Below, in pieces: positions 22,641-34,172 of a DNA stretch of 64,000 nucleotides. This DNA is from Euonymus europaeus (Eukaryota; Streptophyta; Magnoliopsida; Celastrales; Celastraceae). Position numbers and translations under genes: made by a program. The stretch's first letter is position 1. Every line of letters begins with the position of its first letter. The notes below the pieces were generated by a model, which was not told the DNA's origin, did not search any database, and saw nothing but the letters and a program-made list of their open reading frames with translations. The stretch spans positions 18,169,001-18,233,000 of the forward strand of contig OY756966.1 in assembly GCA_963580455.1 (NCBI GenBank), read 5' to 3'.

Positions 22641-23300
22641 TCCTGATTTTTGGTTTGTCTTTTCAATTAAACCGAGATAAATACTTCCAAGTTATAGCCT
22701 GGGGATGGGGGTGGTTGTAGGTAATAATTACAAACTGTAATTATTACAGCCACTCCCATCCCAGATGCTTATGTGATATTGCCAAATATTTTTTTATTTG
22801 AATTACGTTTTTTAATTTGTCAAGAAATTGTTTTTAATTTTATAATTTTTTTGTACTTTTTTGCTTTTCTCTACTAACGTGATTTTGATATTGACAAATG
22901 TCACTGTTGTTAATTGTTTTCATATTTATTTTGTATAAATTTTAATTAAATTAAAATTATTTAATGATACTCATTTATTCAAAGAAACGATTTTCAAGAA
23001 AATTAATAGGTATTACATATTATTATTGTTTTTTTAAATGCAACTATAAACAGTAACATTAGTCAACTCTGCAGTTATAAATATTCAATAACATGTTAAT
23101 ACTAAATCAATAAAATTTTGTTGGAATTCCAACCAAAAATTAATGGATATTACAATTATTGATTTTGAAAAGGCAACTCCAAAAACAGTAACATTATTAA
23201 ACAGTAAAAACATTTAAAACGGTATCGTAAACATTACTCAACTAAAACCGTAACACTAAATTTTTAAAAATTAACTTAAATCAACGTTGAGCACGGAATA
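22641..23300. repeat. AT-rich dispersed duplicate, copy 1, with a fold-back
   Basis: Shares CAATTAAACCGAGATAAATACTTC, CAGCCACTCCCATC and GTGATATTGCCAAATATTTTT in the same order with 25,128-25,810. A fold-back lies at about 22,695-22,757 (GGATGGGGGTGG... and ...CCACTCCCATCC). The motif ACAGTAACATT recurs in the following 700 bp. No gene was seen up to 23,800. Confidence 0.6.
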
Positions 23301-23814
23301 TTTTAATTGAAACAGTAACAATACTCAACGTTCCTATTTTTATAAAGTTATATGTAACAACAACAATAGCAAAAACTGTTCCAAGATACTTTTTCAATTT
23401 TTCAAACAGTAACAATATTGCCAATAATATATTATAATATAAATACTAAATAACATTTAAAAGTAAAAAATTGAACACTGTTATTTAATTGATAAAAAAT
23501 ATTTAATTACAATAAAATATGCAATCCCAAAATATAAACAGCGTAGGCCTTAATCTTGAATTGCGTTGAAGAAGAAGAATCGTCATGTTTAATAAATTTC
23601 AAATTATTTAAATGGAAAGCAAGAAAATGTTTCAATTTTTGTTTTTGGAAGGGGAAGAAGAACTCCATAGTCAATATCATTCATCGAGAAAGAAACACTA
23701 GCATCCAAAAAAAGATCTAGGATATTACACTTTCCAGAACAGGAAAGAAAAAACCAAACAACAGAACATGTATACATTACATCAAATACCAAAGTCTTTG
23801 ATGACGTCATCAAC

Positions 23815-24030
23815 AAGTCCTAGTGTCCCACTGTCCTAGCCGAACCATATAGCGATTGACTACATCTTGAACACAACTTGGAACCTCACCAACCCATATA
23901 GAAGGAGCATCAAACTGACATGCTAATTTTAAAAAGGAATGAGCAGCAACATCACCATTCCGGGGAGTGACAGACATGTTATCACCACCCCTTTGAATGA
24001 GACTTCGTCCCCAAGTAAGATGCTTGAAAA
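23815..24030 (-). pseudogene. Possible RNase H C-terminal fragment (non-LTR or host RVT_3-type)
   Basis: The minus strand reads VTPRNGDVAAHSFLKLACQF and then PSIWVGEVPSCVQDVVNRYM. The RNGDVAAHS block resembles the last motif (R-x-x-N-x-x-A-H) of RNase H-like domains that follow reverse transcriptases in plant non-LTR elements and their relatives. Only this fragment is visible, so the call is tentative. Confidence 0.35.
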
Positions 24031-24337
24031 GAAGGACAATCAGCCTAATGGTTTCAAACCGATTACTGTTTGAATAAAGATAATGGGAGAAATTAATTCA
24101 AAACCATTCCAGAACAAATGCAAGGATGATATGCCTGCATTAAGCCTTGTAGAAGTACTAGTAAAAGTGCACGCATTTCATCCTTTGTATGATCTTTGTA
24201 CTTGTTATGAAAGGCTTAGAATCAATTTCTCCCACTGTCCTTATCCATAGTAACCGGTTCAAAATCATTGCGGGATTGTCTTCTCTTCAAGCATCCTGCT
24301 TAGAAATGAAGACTTCAGATTTTTCTTGTACTCGTAG

Positions 24338-24956
24338 GCTCTGTTTGTTTGATGGAAAACAAGCATCTCATGGAAAAAGAAAAACATATCATGTAAAAAC
24401 AATTAATTTCTAATGTTTGGATAAAAAAATTACTAATATTTTTCATTGTTTGTTTGTTTGGAATTAAAAATTTGAAATACAACACTTTTTATTATGTTGA
24501 CCAACAAATGTGTGTGTATGTTTCGTGTGAATATATATGAATTCATATATATATATATAATATTGACAATAATGAAAATTCTTTAGAAAAAATTATTTTT
24601 TATTGTTAAATGTCTTTTATTGTGTGTATACATACATATGTATATGTATATATATAATACATATATGTTTATATGTACGCGAAACACAATCTAAATTAAC
24701 TTGATTAAAGTATTACGGGTAAAAAATGTGTCTTGGGTTAAAAATATGTGACTCAATATGTTCACATCCATGCTCATAGTTTTGGGGAAAACAACATCCC
24801 AAAGTTGACAATGAAAGTTGTTTTCCATTTTTAAAGTGTTAAAATTGAGTTGATTATATAACATTTTCAACTTACTACTTTTATTTTCCATAATCAAACA
24901 CCATAAAGTGAGGAAAATATTTTTCAAAAATTGATTTTCCGTCAAACAAACGGAGC
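24338..24956. mobile_element. 619-bp TIR element (MITE)
   Basis: GCTCTGTTTGTTTGATGGAAAA at the left and its complement GCTCCGTTTGTTTGACGGAAAA at the right match at 20 of 22 positions. The inside is AT-rich, with no transposase. A clear target duplication was not found (a TA dinucleotide lies on both outer sides), so the superfamily is open. Confidence 0.65.
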
Positions 24957-25127
24957 ATTAACTTTTACAGGTTTTCATTTGGTGAGTATAAGTCCCGTAT
25001 AATATAATATCGGTCAAAGGGGTGGTGAGGTTTAAATATTTTAAAGAGAGACGTCTTTTCAAATTCTTTCCACAAGCTTATTCTTTCCACATTTCAAGTG
25101 CCTATTAAATTCGATTAATTCGATGTT

Positions 25128-25810
25128 CGTTTCTAATTTGTTGGTTGGTCTCTTCAATTAAACCGAGATAAATACTTCTAATGAGAAGCTTGGGATTGAT
25201 GTGAATGGTTGTAATTTAATAATTACAAAATGCAATTCCCTTGACTTTGAATCACAACCAAGAAAATTACAGCCACTCCCATCACAGAAGCCTGTGTGAT
25301 ATTGCCAAATATTTTTAATTACATTATTTTTTAATTTATCACGAAATTGATGACAATTTTTAATTAGATCTTTTTTTGTACATTTTTACTATTGCCTTTA
25401 ACAAGAATTTGATATTGACAAGTTTAAGTGATGTTAATTAAAAATTAATTAACGATATTGTTTTGACGAACGATAAGATTTTAAAGAAAATTACCTAACC
25501 TTACAAGGCTAATATTTTCGAAACAATAACATTAACACTAAAACAGTAACATTATAGTATTACTATTGTTGAAGGCAACCTCGAAAACAATAATATAATC
25601 AAATAGTTAAAACTCCATTTTTGCAGTTAAATTTTTTTATAACATGATAATAGCATGTTTAAAAGTAATTTAAGTCGACCTATTTATTTTCTAACAAGAT
25701 ATCAAGGTGTGTAACATTATTGAACTACTGTTTTTGAAACAGTAACATTAACACTAGAACAGTATCACTATAATGTTACTGTTGTTGAAGGCAACCTTGA
25801 AAACACGTAT
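25128..25810. repeat. AT-rich dispersed duplicate, copy 2
   Basis: Diverged copy of 22,641-23,300. It also contains a local duplication: a GAAACARTAACATTAACACTARAACAGTA block near 25,520 recurs near 25,746. No gene was seen between 24,957 and 26,016. Confidence 0.6.
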
Positions 25811-26016
25811 AAGTTTTAAAAAATTAAATGAGTCTAGAAATTTTTAGTCAATGAAGTCACGTGTAAAATGACTAGATCTCTTTGAAATTCGACCCAAACA
25901 TCGATTTTAATCCGTTATGTTTTTATTGATAATTTTAATCATCACATACACATTTAATCAAAACTGGACTCACGTATAAATTTAAGTTCTGAAATGACTA
26001 TCCCACCCTCCACCCA

Positions 26017-26150
26017 AGATCTGGGGAAATTTGTGGATTTGACCCATTTTGAAAATCGTTTTAGCTATCTAACCCTCATTTTAGAATTTTTAAAATCTAA
26101 CCCTTTTAGCTAAGGAAATGTCCTTCATGCCCTCACTTCTCATTTCACTC
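26017..26150 (+). repeat. Left terminal inverted repeat of MULE copy B
   Basis: Starts AGATCTGGGGAAATTTG. Pairs with 37,192-37,326 at about 80% identity. Confidence 0.85.
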
Positions 26151-26874
26151 CCTTCAAGAATGAATTGATTAAATTCATTTTTGGACATGCACAGAGAATC
26201 CCGATGACCCACAAACCCATTTTCAGACAATAGGGGAGGAGTGCGACGGCAGGTGCTCTGATTGAGCAACTGAAACTTGTTTTTGGACCACATGTACTGC
26301 AGCTCCTCAAGCTTCTTCGCACATTTCAGTATCCTACCTGAACTGGCTACGACCTGTGTGAGCTTTACAAGTCAGAAACTCGAATATGCTTTTGCCACAT
26401 CTCTCCAACTCTCAAGCTTTGTTTTGTTTCTTCATTGATCCGACAACATACAGTTAACTTATTCTACCCTCATGACTTTTTTTCTTCCCAGATCTATATT
26501 ACTATTGATTCCTATACTTTAGTCTTTTTTCTTTAGTTTGTTGGAGTTTTGGTCACCGAGTAGTACATTTTCGTTGTATTTTGGAACATTGTTAGGATAG
26601 ATTGCGAGTTATGGAGAAGAGAAGAGATTGTGGTGGCGCTCACTTTATATGTGGTTTAGAATTTTTGGTTGAGAATAGTATGAATATTGGTTTTGAACAT
26701 TGTAATATTTGGTTGAGAATGGTGTTAAATTTTATGTAAAATTAATCTAAACTATTGTAAATTACCGTAAATTATTTGGTTTAGAATAATGTAAAACTAT
26801 CTTGTAAATTACTGTCAAATTATCTTTCTAACAGTAGTTTCCTATTTATAAGGTACGAATTTAATTTAGAAGAC

Positions 26875-29552
26875 ATGAAAGAGGTAAGTATTCTGATCAG
26901 GTACTTTGGAGTGTGGGAAAAAGTTGATCTCAACTATATATACAAAGGTGGGAGAAGCAAGAGTATCATAGTTTCCGATGAGATTTCTTACGTTCATTTA
27001 ATGGATAAAGTCCATGACATTACAAAACTCAACCCTCGGAGGCATAAGATTGAGATGAAGTACCTCTACAATGTGCATGGTCCTACAGAGCTAGTTGAGA
27101 TTGAAGAATACGATGACGTACATTTTTTCCTTCGTTGTAACACGGATAGAAGCGTTCCAGAAACTTCCTTGTGCATTTCTTCAACCCTCATACTTACAAC
27201 CTGTGGATGATGTGTTGTATTCTTTAGGAGAAGGAAGAGCTGAATTGAGTGGCTTTCGATGTAGCAGAAACAATGGTAGGCCGGTGGACATTGGTGTGGT
27301 AGACTACCGTGAACCTGTGCAAGAACCTTTGGTCGATCTTTTTGATAACTATTTTGATCATGGAGAAGATGATCAAAGATGTGATAAAGTTCCTGAACCA
27401 GTCGATAGCCCACTGCATCATTCAGTCGACGCTCTAGTAACTGATTCAGTCCATGGCAATCAAAACTCTGTGCAACATAAGGCACCGACTGCAACTGAAC
27501 ATGGTGCCAGCATTCGTTCTGTGAACTGTGCCGGAGGCTCTTTCTCTGACGAATTTTCAGATGGTATTATGGTTGATGAATATTTCCCGGACAAGAAGAC
27601 TTTGCACTTTAGGCTGTGTATGTATGCTTTCAAAAACCACTTTCAATTCAAAGTTAAGAAGTCCACTAAAACTCTATTCGTCGCCAGATGTTATGACTCT
27701 GATTGCAAGTGGTGGCTACGGGCCACTTCTCAGGAAAACAGTTCTGTATTTGTCATCAAGAAGTTTTGTGATGTTCACGCTTCGGTTAAATGCCTTACCT
27801 CTAACGACAATCGTCAAGCAACTGGTGCGTTGATCGGTGAGGTCATCAAGTCAAAATACGAGTCAGTTGGTCGCATTTATCGGCCGAATGATGTAATTCA
27901 AGCTTTTCAGAAGGAATATGGTGTCAAGTGTACGTATTGGAAAGGATGGAAGACTAGGGAAATCGCCCTAAATTCAATATATGAATCTGCAGAGGAAGGA
28001 TATTCTGATCTGCCACTCTTTTGTAAACAAGTTGAGACAAAAAATCCAGGTATGACCATTCATACTATTCTATGTTTACATTGCCAGTATTTGGCTGTTC
28101 TAAACCGTATAAGATAGGTTGAGAACGGAGTTATTTAATGGTTTAGAATAGTGTTAACAATGTTTAGACTGTCATTAGTTTAGAAGTGCTTTCAGGTTTA
28201 GAACAGTATTACTCATGTTTACAAGCATTTTTTGTTTTTTTGAGACATAGGTACGATCACTCACATTCAATATGACTCTGACCAGAGATTTAAATACTTC
28301 TTCATGGCTCTAGGTCCATGCATAAGAGGATTTCTTTCGTGTATGAGGCCTGTGTTTTGTGTTGATGGAACTCATCTGAAGAACAAATATAAGGGGATGT
28401 TATTTATTGCCAACACTCTTGATGGTAATAACCAAATATATCCTTTGGCTTTCGGAGTTGGTGATTCTGAAAGCGATGCTTCTTGGGGATGGTTTTTCGA
28501 GAAGTTACGTGGGGCTATTGGGAGTATTCCCAATCTGGCTATTATTTCAGACATGCATAAAAGTATAGAGAATGATGTCCGACGTATTTTTCCTGAAGCA
28601 TTTCATGGGGCATGCATGTATCATATTGGAGGTAATATGAAGGCCAAACGATTTCCTGAATATGCAGTAAACCTATTCTACAAGGCAGCAAAGTGTTATC
28701 GTGTTTCTAAATTCAATAAAGTAATGTGTCAACTCAAAGGGTTTGAGGAGGGGAAGATGTACGATTATTTGCAAGATGCAGGTTTTCATAAGTGGGCTAG
28801 ATGCCATTTCCCTGGGGATCGGTACAGCATCATGACCACTAACATTGCAGAGAGCATGAATGGAACCTTGAAAGAGGCTCGTTTGTTGCCAATTACGAGT
28901 TTGATGAAATATGTCGTTGGAATGCTTCAAAGATGGTTCCATGAGCGTCGACAAGGTGCAGCTGCCACGACGAATGAGATCACAGATCACCATGAAACAA
29001 TTTTACGGGTTCGACGGTTAAAAGCTAGCCGAATGCATGTCGAACCAATAAGTTACAATGAGTTCCATGTGAGGGATGGCGACGTGGGAGGACAAATGGA
29101 TTTAGGGAGCAGGACTTGCAGCTGCAAGGTATTTGATAATGACCATCTTCCATGTGCACATGCTTGTGCAGCTATAGCCACTAGGAATTTTTCAACGACA
29201 AGTTTTTGCTCTAAATACGACACTACAGATATGTTGGTCCTTGCATATGCGGAGTCGATATACCCTATAGTCAGCACTGATGAGCCTCCTACTGTTGCAA
29301 AACCTATTAAACCTCTTCCTCCTGTTTTCACTGCACGGTCAAGGAGACGACCAAAACGCAAAATACAATCGGCAGGTAATTTTTATATATCTTTACATAT
29401 AAACAAGTATTTATATGTTGCTGCTATAACTATGAATTGTACGTAATCCAGGTGAGACTGCAAATGTGAGGATGTGCAGCCGGTGCAAACAACGTGGTCA
29501 CAATAGGCAAACATGCAAAGAAGCAACTCCATTGCACCCAACCAATAAGTAG
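26875..29552 (+). CDS. MULE transposase (MURA type), nearly intact
   Basis: ATG at 26,875 (MKEVSILIRYFGVW). One frameshift lies just after 27,180 (past SLCISS). The next frame holds the MuDR N-terminal DNA-binding region (KTLHFRLCMYAFKNHFQFKV, RCYDSDCKWWLRA). Exon to 28,049, GT-AG intron, exon 28,251-29,375 with the DDE transposase (CVDGTHLKNKYKG, first Asp; AIISDMHKSIEND, second Asp) and a SWIM zinc finger (CSCKVFDNDHLPCAHACAA). After a 76-bp GT-AG intron, exon 29,452-29,552 has a CCHC knuckle (CSRCKQRGHNRQTC) and ends at a TAG. The enzyme would cut the element at its TIRs in the nucleus. Apart from the single frameshift it looks capable of function, though the frameshift could also hide a further intron. 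Confidence 0.85.
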
Positions 29553-30714
29553 GAAATATGCTTTTTCAATCTTCATAAGAGTGTAGTGTACCAAATAACT
29601 GATTCCTATTATCCTTTACTTATATGTCATTGAACATAGTTGAGTACGTAAACTTTAAATTTTTTTCTAACTGTTCAAATCCAGTTTGAAGCATTCTAAA
29701 CCATTCGGTGCTAACTGCACAAAACCATTAATAACCATTATAAACCAATTTTCAACCATTCTAAACCATGTTATGGTACCTGTTCTAAACCATGTTATGG
29801 AACCTGTTCAAAACGAATTCGAATATGATTCTAAACTATTACATGTAACTCATCAGACGTTCTTTTAGTGTATTAACAACCCCATTCTCCCAACCAACTC
29901 TCAATTGTAATCATCTTTATGTATTTCTTCATTTCAGACAGCTTCAGCAGTGACAATGGGACGTCCGCACTCAGCAGCTCGATGAATTTGATAGTGAATA
30001 CTCCGCAGTCAGAACTGAAAAAATCCAAATCCAATAGTAATAAATAATGAGTATGACAATAAACATGGTACGAAATTACTAATACTCACCCATTCTCTTG
30101 TTGGGGAACATTGGCTGGCCGTTGTACAGGCCATTGGTTGACGTCATTAGCCCCTAGCATTCCAGCCCGTATCAACAACTGAGGGATCATAGTCTTGAGG
30201 GCTTTCATCTGACCATCGAAGACTGCACCCCTGGTGTGACTCTTGAGGGAGTCATAAGCGAGTATCTGCCTCCCCTTTATGTCAATCAGAACAGCTATCC
30301 AATGACTTCCACCTAGGTTCCATGGAAGGTACACTCGCTCCACTCTTGACCATGGGACATTGTCGTCAACACCAGCAACATAATTGTATAGCCTTTGATC
30401 TCTGCCCCAAATAGCTGGGTCAGTGGTTTTTTCGAATAGAAACCACCTATGCGACAAGAATAACTGAAAATGTATATAATAAAATTAATTCACAACATAC
30501 ATGGACTATGAGACAACGTAACCAATGAAAAAGATGAAGACTTTAACTTACAGCAAAGGGGGTCTCCATGATATGAATATTTTGAGGGAACACGTTGGGG
30601 TGCTTGGTTTTCCGCATCAGAATGTGAAGTCAATTGCAGTGTCTAAATGCTACAAAGACAACTCATTAAATTTTCTAAATGATTTCATGCATAGAAATCC
30701 AATCAACATTACAA

Positions 30715-31170
30715 AACACAAAATACCACTGTGTACCCCTAAATATAAACATTCTAAACCATAATCTAACTATTCTAAACGTAAATTTGAATTATTCTAT
30801 ACCAAAAGGTTTAGATGTCTAAACCACATTACTTAACACAAAGTACCACTGTCTACCATTAAATATAAACATTCTAATCCATAATCTAACTATTATAAAT
30901 CTAAATTTGAACTATTCTATACCAAAAGGTTTAGATGTCTAAACCACATTACAAAACACAAAATACCACTGTTTACCCCTAAATATAACATTCTAAACCA
31001 TAATCTAACTATTCTAAACGTAAATTTGAACTATTCTATACCAAAAGGTTTAGATGTCTAAACCACATTACATAACACAAAATACCACTGTCTATCATTA
31101 AATATAAACATTCTAAACCATAATATAACTATTCTAAACCTTAATTAGAACTATTATGTACACAAATGTT
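30715..31170 (-). repeat. 120-bp tandem repeat inside an Ulp1-gene intron, about 3.8 copies
   Basis: Units begin at about 30,727, 30,847, 30,967 and 31,086 (CACTGTNTAYC...). Each contains several ATTCTAAAC words, that is, GTTTAGAAT on the coding strand. The array fills most of the 540-bp intron between exons 3 and 4. Confidence 0.9.
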
Positions 31171-31722
31171 AAGAAGTATAAATACGTACCGTATCTTCCA
31201 GCCATGCTTCTTGGGTAAGCAAATCAGAAAACCATTTCTTGTTGGCTGAGCACGATGAAAATTCCACATGCATCTTATCCGTCATGTTCAAGAAAAATTC
31301 ATCAAACATAGCCTCGCAATCCCCTGGTAAATCCTGTTCGGGGTTAAAGTGGGTTGGGGGATGGATTGTGCGCTTAAGGGTTTTTGAGGGGTTAGTGTAC
31401 GGAGACATTTGATATTTACTTGTTTTGGTAACCCTCTTAGCGCGTTGTGCAATGTTTTTAGCAGCCATCCTAATTACAGAATTTTTGATGAACTCTGCAA
31501 CCTCTAGACTGGAGATGATGGAGCTTGCATCCACTGATAGTGGCTGTGGTGTAATAGGCAAAACTATATCAGTAACTTTGCTACCATCTAGCCCTCTTCA
31601 TTAATGCCTGAGTCAGGTTCTTTGTCATCATCGTTAAGAACATGGTCGTCCTTACTCTCAACCAATTTCAATTTCTTTTCTTTTTCATCTCCACCTTCAA
31701 GGTCTTTCAAATCTCTGAGAAC

Positions 31723-31880
31723 CTTCCCCACGATCTCTTCATCATCTTTCAGCCTCTCCTCAACATTTTCTTCCCCCTCCCTACCAATATTGGACTCAGG
31801 CTTCCCCACGATCTCTTCATCATCTTTCTTATTCTCCTCAACATTTTCTTCCTCCTCCCTACTAATATTCGACTCAGGCT
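31723..31880 (-). repeat. 78-bp in-frame tandem duplication in Ulp1-gene exon 3
   Basis: A 26-codon unit (KPESNI then REGEENVEE... KDDEEIVG) occurs twice; GACTCAGG anchors lie at 31,793 and 31,871. It lengthens the acidic linker without changing frame. Confidence 0.8.
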
Positions 31881-33853
31881 TCCTATTAACCTTTAAAACT
31901 CTCTTCTTATAACTTTTATTTAAATCCGCTACATTTCCGTAAGATTTTTTCAGGCTGTTGATGTTGGCCTCTTAACCTTTGGGAATGCCTCCTTGGAGGT
32001 ATGTCCGTCATCTCATCCTTCAGCAAGGTATCTGCCACTTTAGACTTTGAAGGGGGAGCAGAACCTTGTTGTTTTATTTTAACATTGGCGACATTCTTCT
32101 TCTTATGCTCCTTAGGGCTCTTATTCACTACCTTCTTCTCTGGCATTTTTTTCTTGTCCACCACTTTTTTTCTCGCAGTGACTGCCTTTCCTTTTTTTTT
32201 TTCTATCTTTGCATCACCTCTTACGAGGTCTTCAATTCTCTCAAGTCAATTAAGGACCATATTGCTCGTCCATCTATTTTTTTTCTCCAGGTCTATTATC
32301 AAACCCCTCAACATGGCGTAAGTGTCACCCTGTGTTCAAGGAATGACAAAATTATCAGATAACTAAATTCAGACAAACACTATACTAAACTTAGATCATC
32401 AACATTCTAAACCAAAACAAGACCTATTCTAAACCTAATGAACAATTTCAATGCTTGAATAAACAAAATCAGATTTTTTGTTTTTAAATAAATATTATAT
32501 ATATATATATATATACATATAAACTAGTACGTTATTGCTAGTATTCATTTAAATGGATCGGTTGCAAACCTCATGCTCTTCATCGTAGACGGTGGCCATT
32601 TTTTGTTTTTTTGGTTCTTTTTTCCCCTTTCCAGTTCCAATAACAGGTGTCTTCACAAAAATGCACAGACTGACATAGTTTGAGCTCGAGTATTCCTGTT
32701 CGAGCTCAATAATGGTAGGCAAGAGGAATTCATTCACAATTAACCCATCCATGTCCAACACATCCTCCACAACAGCTGATCTCGGAGAAACATGGGGTCT
32801 CCACTTCAGCATTCTGGGATACATTTCGCCACTCATCATTGCGAATTTTTCTCCCAACAAAGGCACAACCTCGTAGGCCAATATCTGCAAAGTAAAAAAA
32901 TGATGTTATTGTTACAACTATTGTAACCAAATTATATAAGTATTATAAACCAATCAAATAACTTCTCTCTTTCGGACGGTTAGTAATCACAACTAATTAT
33001 TAACACATGTAAACCTAGCATAGAACTGTTCAAAACAAGTAATATAAATTGTTCTAAACCAATCATATGAATGTTCAAAACTAGTGATATAACTATTCGA
33101 AACCAGTTATCTAACCTGTTCTAAACCATCCGTATAACTCATCGAACACAGTAATATAACCTTTTCTAAACCAAAAATATAACTCCTCCAATCCAACAAC
33201 ATAAACTGTTCTAAACCAATCATATACCTCATTGGCTTAGTAACTTTACCTCTTCTAACCCAATCATAAAAGTGTTCAAAACCAGTAATATAACCTGTTC
33301 TAACCCTATCATATAACTCATGACCAAGCAGAATAAGTGATATACCTGAAACGCATAAGGAAAGTCTACAAGGTTGTAGAACTCATTTCTCAAATTCTTC
33401 TCCTTGAATTTCTCTGCTCTCCCAATTAGGGCGGAGTTCAACCCTTGTACTGTGCGTGTGAAACATACAGTACCCCACGAGAATTTTTGGAACGCTTCTA
33501 GGTCCTCCACCAATTACAGCCATTCAAGGTCGATGGATAACTTAGTCTCTTTTCCAAGCAACACAAGTTCAACAAAAAGAACAAGTGTGAGCTTGTATTT
33601 AGTATCTGAATCTTTGCACTCCTTGAACTTCATCTCAAGATCACTGCAAGAGATTATTGCCCTACCACGAAAGACCTTATTCACTATCTGCATGGAATCT
33701 GACTTAGTAACTACCTCTGGCATGGGTGAGCAATTCAGCCCTGTGATAAGGCTGAACTCCTTCACACTAAAGCAAGCACTTTTCTCACAAAAATTGAACA
33801 CTATTCTTCCCTCGCCCTCGTCCACTGGCGCTACTACCTGCCGTAGAAGCATT

Positions 33854-33858
33854 TGATG
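33854..33858. repeat. Left TSD TGATG of the solo LTR in the MULE
   Basis: TGATG before TGTAAAAC, repeated at 36,215-36,219. Confidence 0.88.
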
Positions 33859-33959
33859 TGTAAAACCCCGACCCAAAAATACCAGAAAATAGAATAAAAG
33901 TGTTAAAAAAATTATATATATAAATAATATGTTATACATGAATATCGATACATAGTATA

Positions 33960-33990
<31 letters not shown>

Positions 33991-34011
33991 ATATATATAT
34001 ATATATTGACC

Positions 34012-34047
34012 CCACTTCGGTGGAGTCAATTGACTCCACCGAAGTGG
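34012..34047. repeat. 36-bp perfect palindrome
   Basis: Two 18-bp arms with no spacer; the left arm is CCACTTCGGTGGAGTCAA. It sits at the end of a (TA)n-like tract (33,957-34,006). Confidence 0.9.
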
Positions 34048-34104
34048 AGTTATATATTGTAATAGATATATACTTATAGTATATATATAAAAAAAAAATT
34101 GATG

Positions 34105-34132
34105 AATGGTGCTGGCCGGGGCCAGCACCATT
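34105..34132. repeat. Hairpin, 13-bp arms
   Basis: AATGGTGCTGGCC and its exact complement, separated by GG. Confidence 0.9.
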
Positions 34133-34151
34133 GTTTAAATAAAAAAAAATT

Positions 34152-34172
34152 GTTGTTGGCCGAAGGCCAACA
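34152..34172. repeat. Hairpin, 9-bp arms
   Basis: TTGTTGGCC, spacer GAA, GGCCAACAA; the third palindrome in 165 bp. Confidence 0.85.

Noticed and set aside
27066..27494. Minus-strand 142-codon frame under the transposase
   Set aside because: Mirror frame of the transposase N-terminal region.
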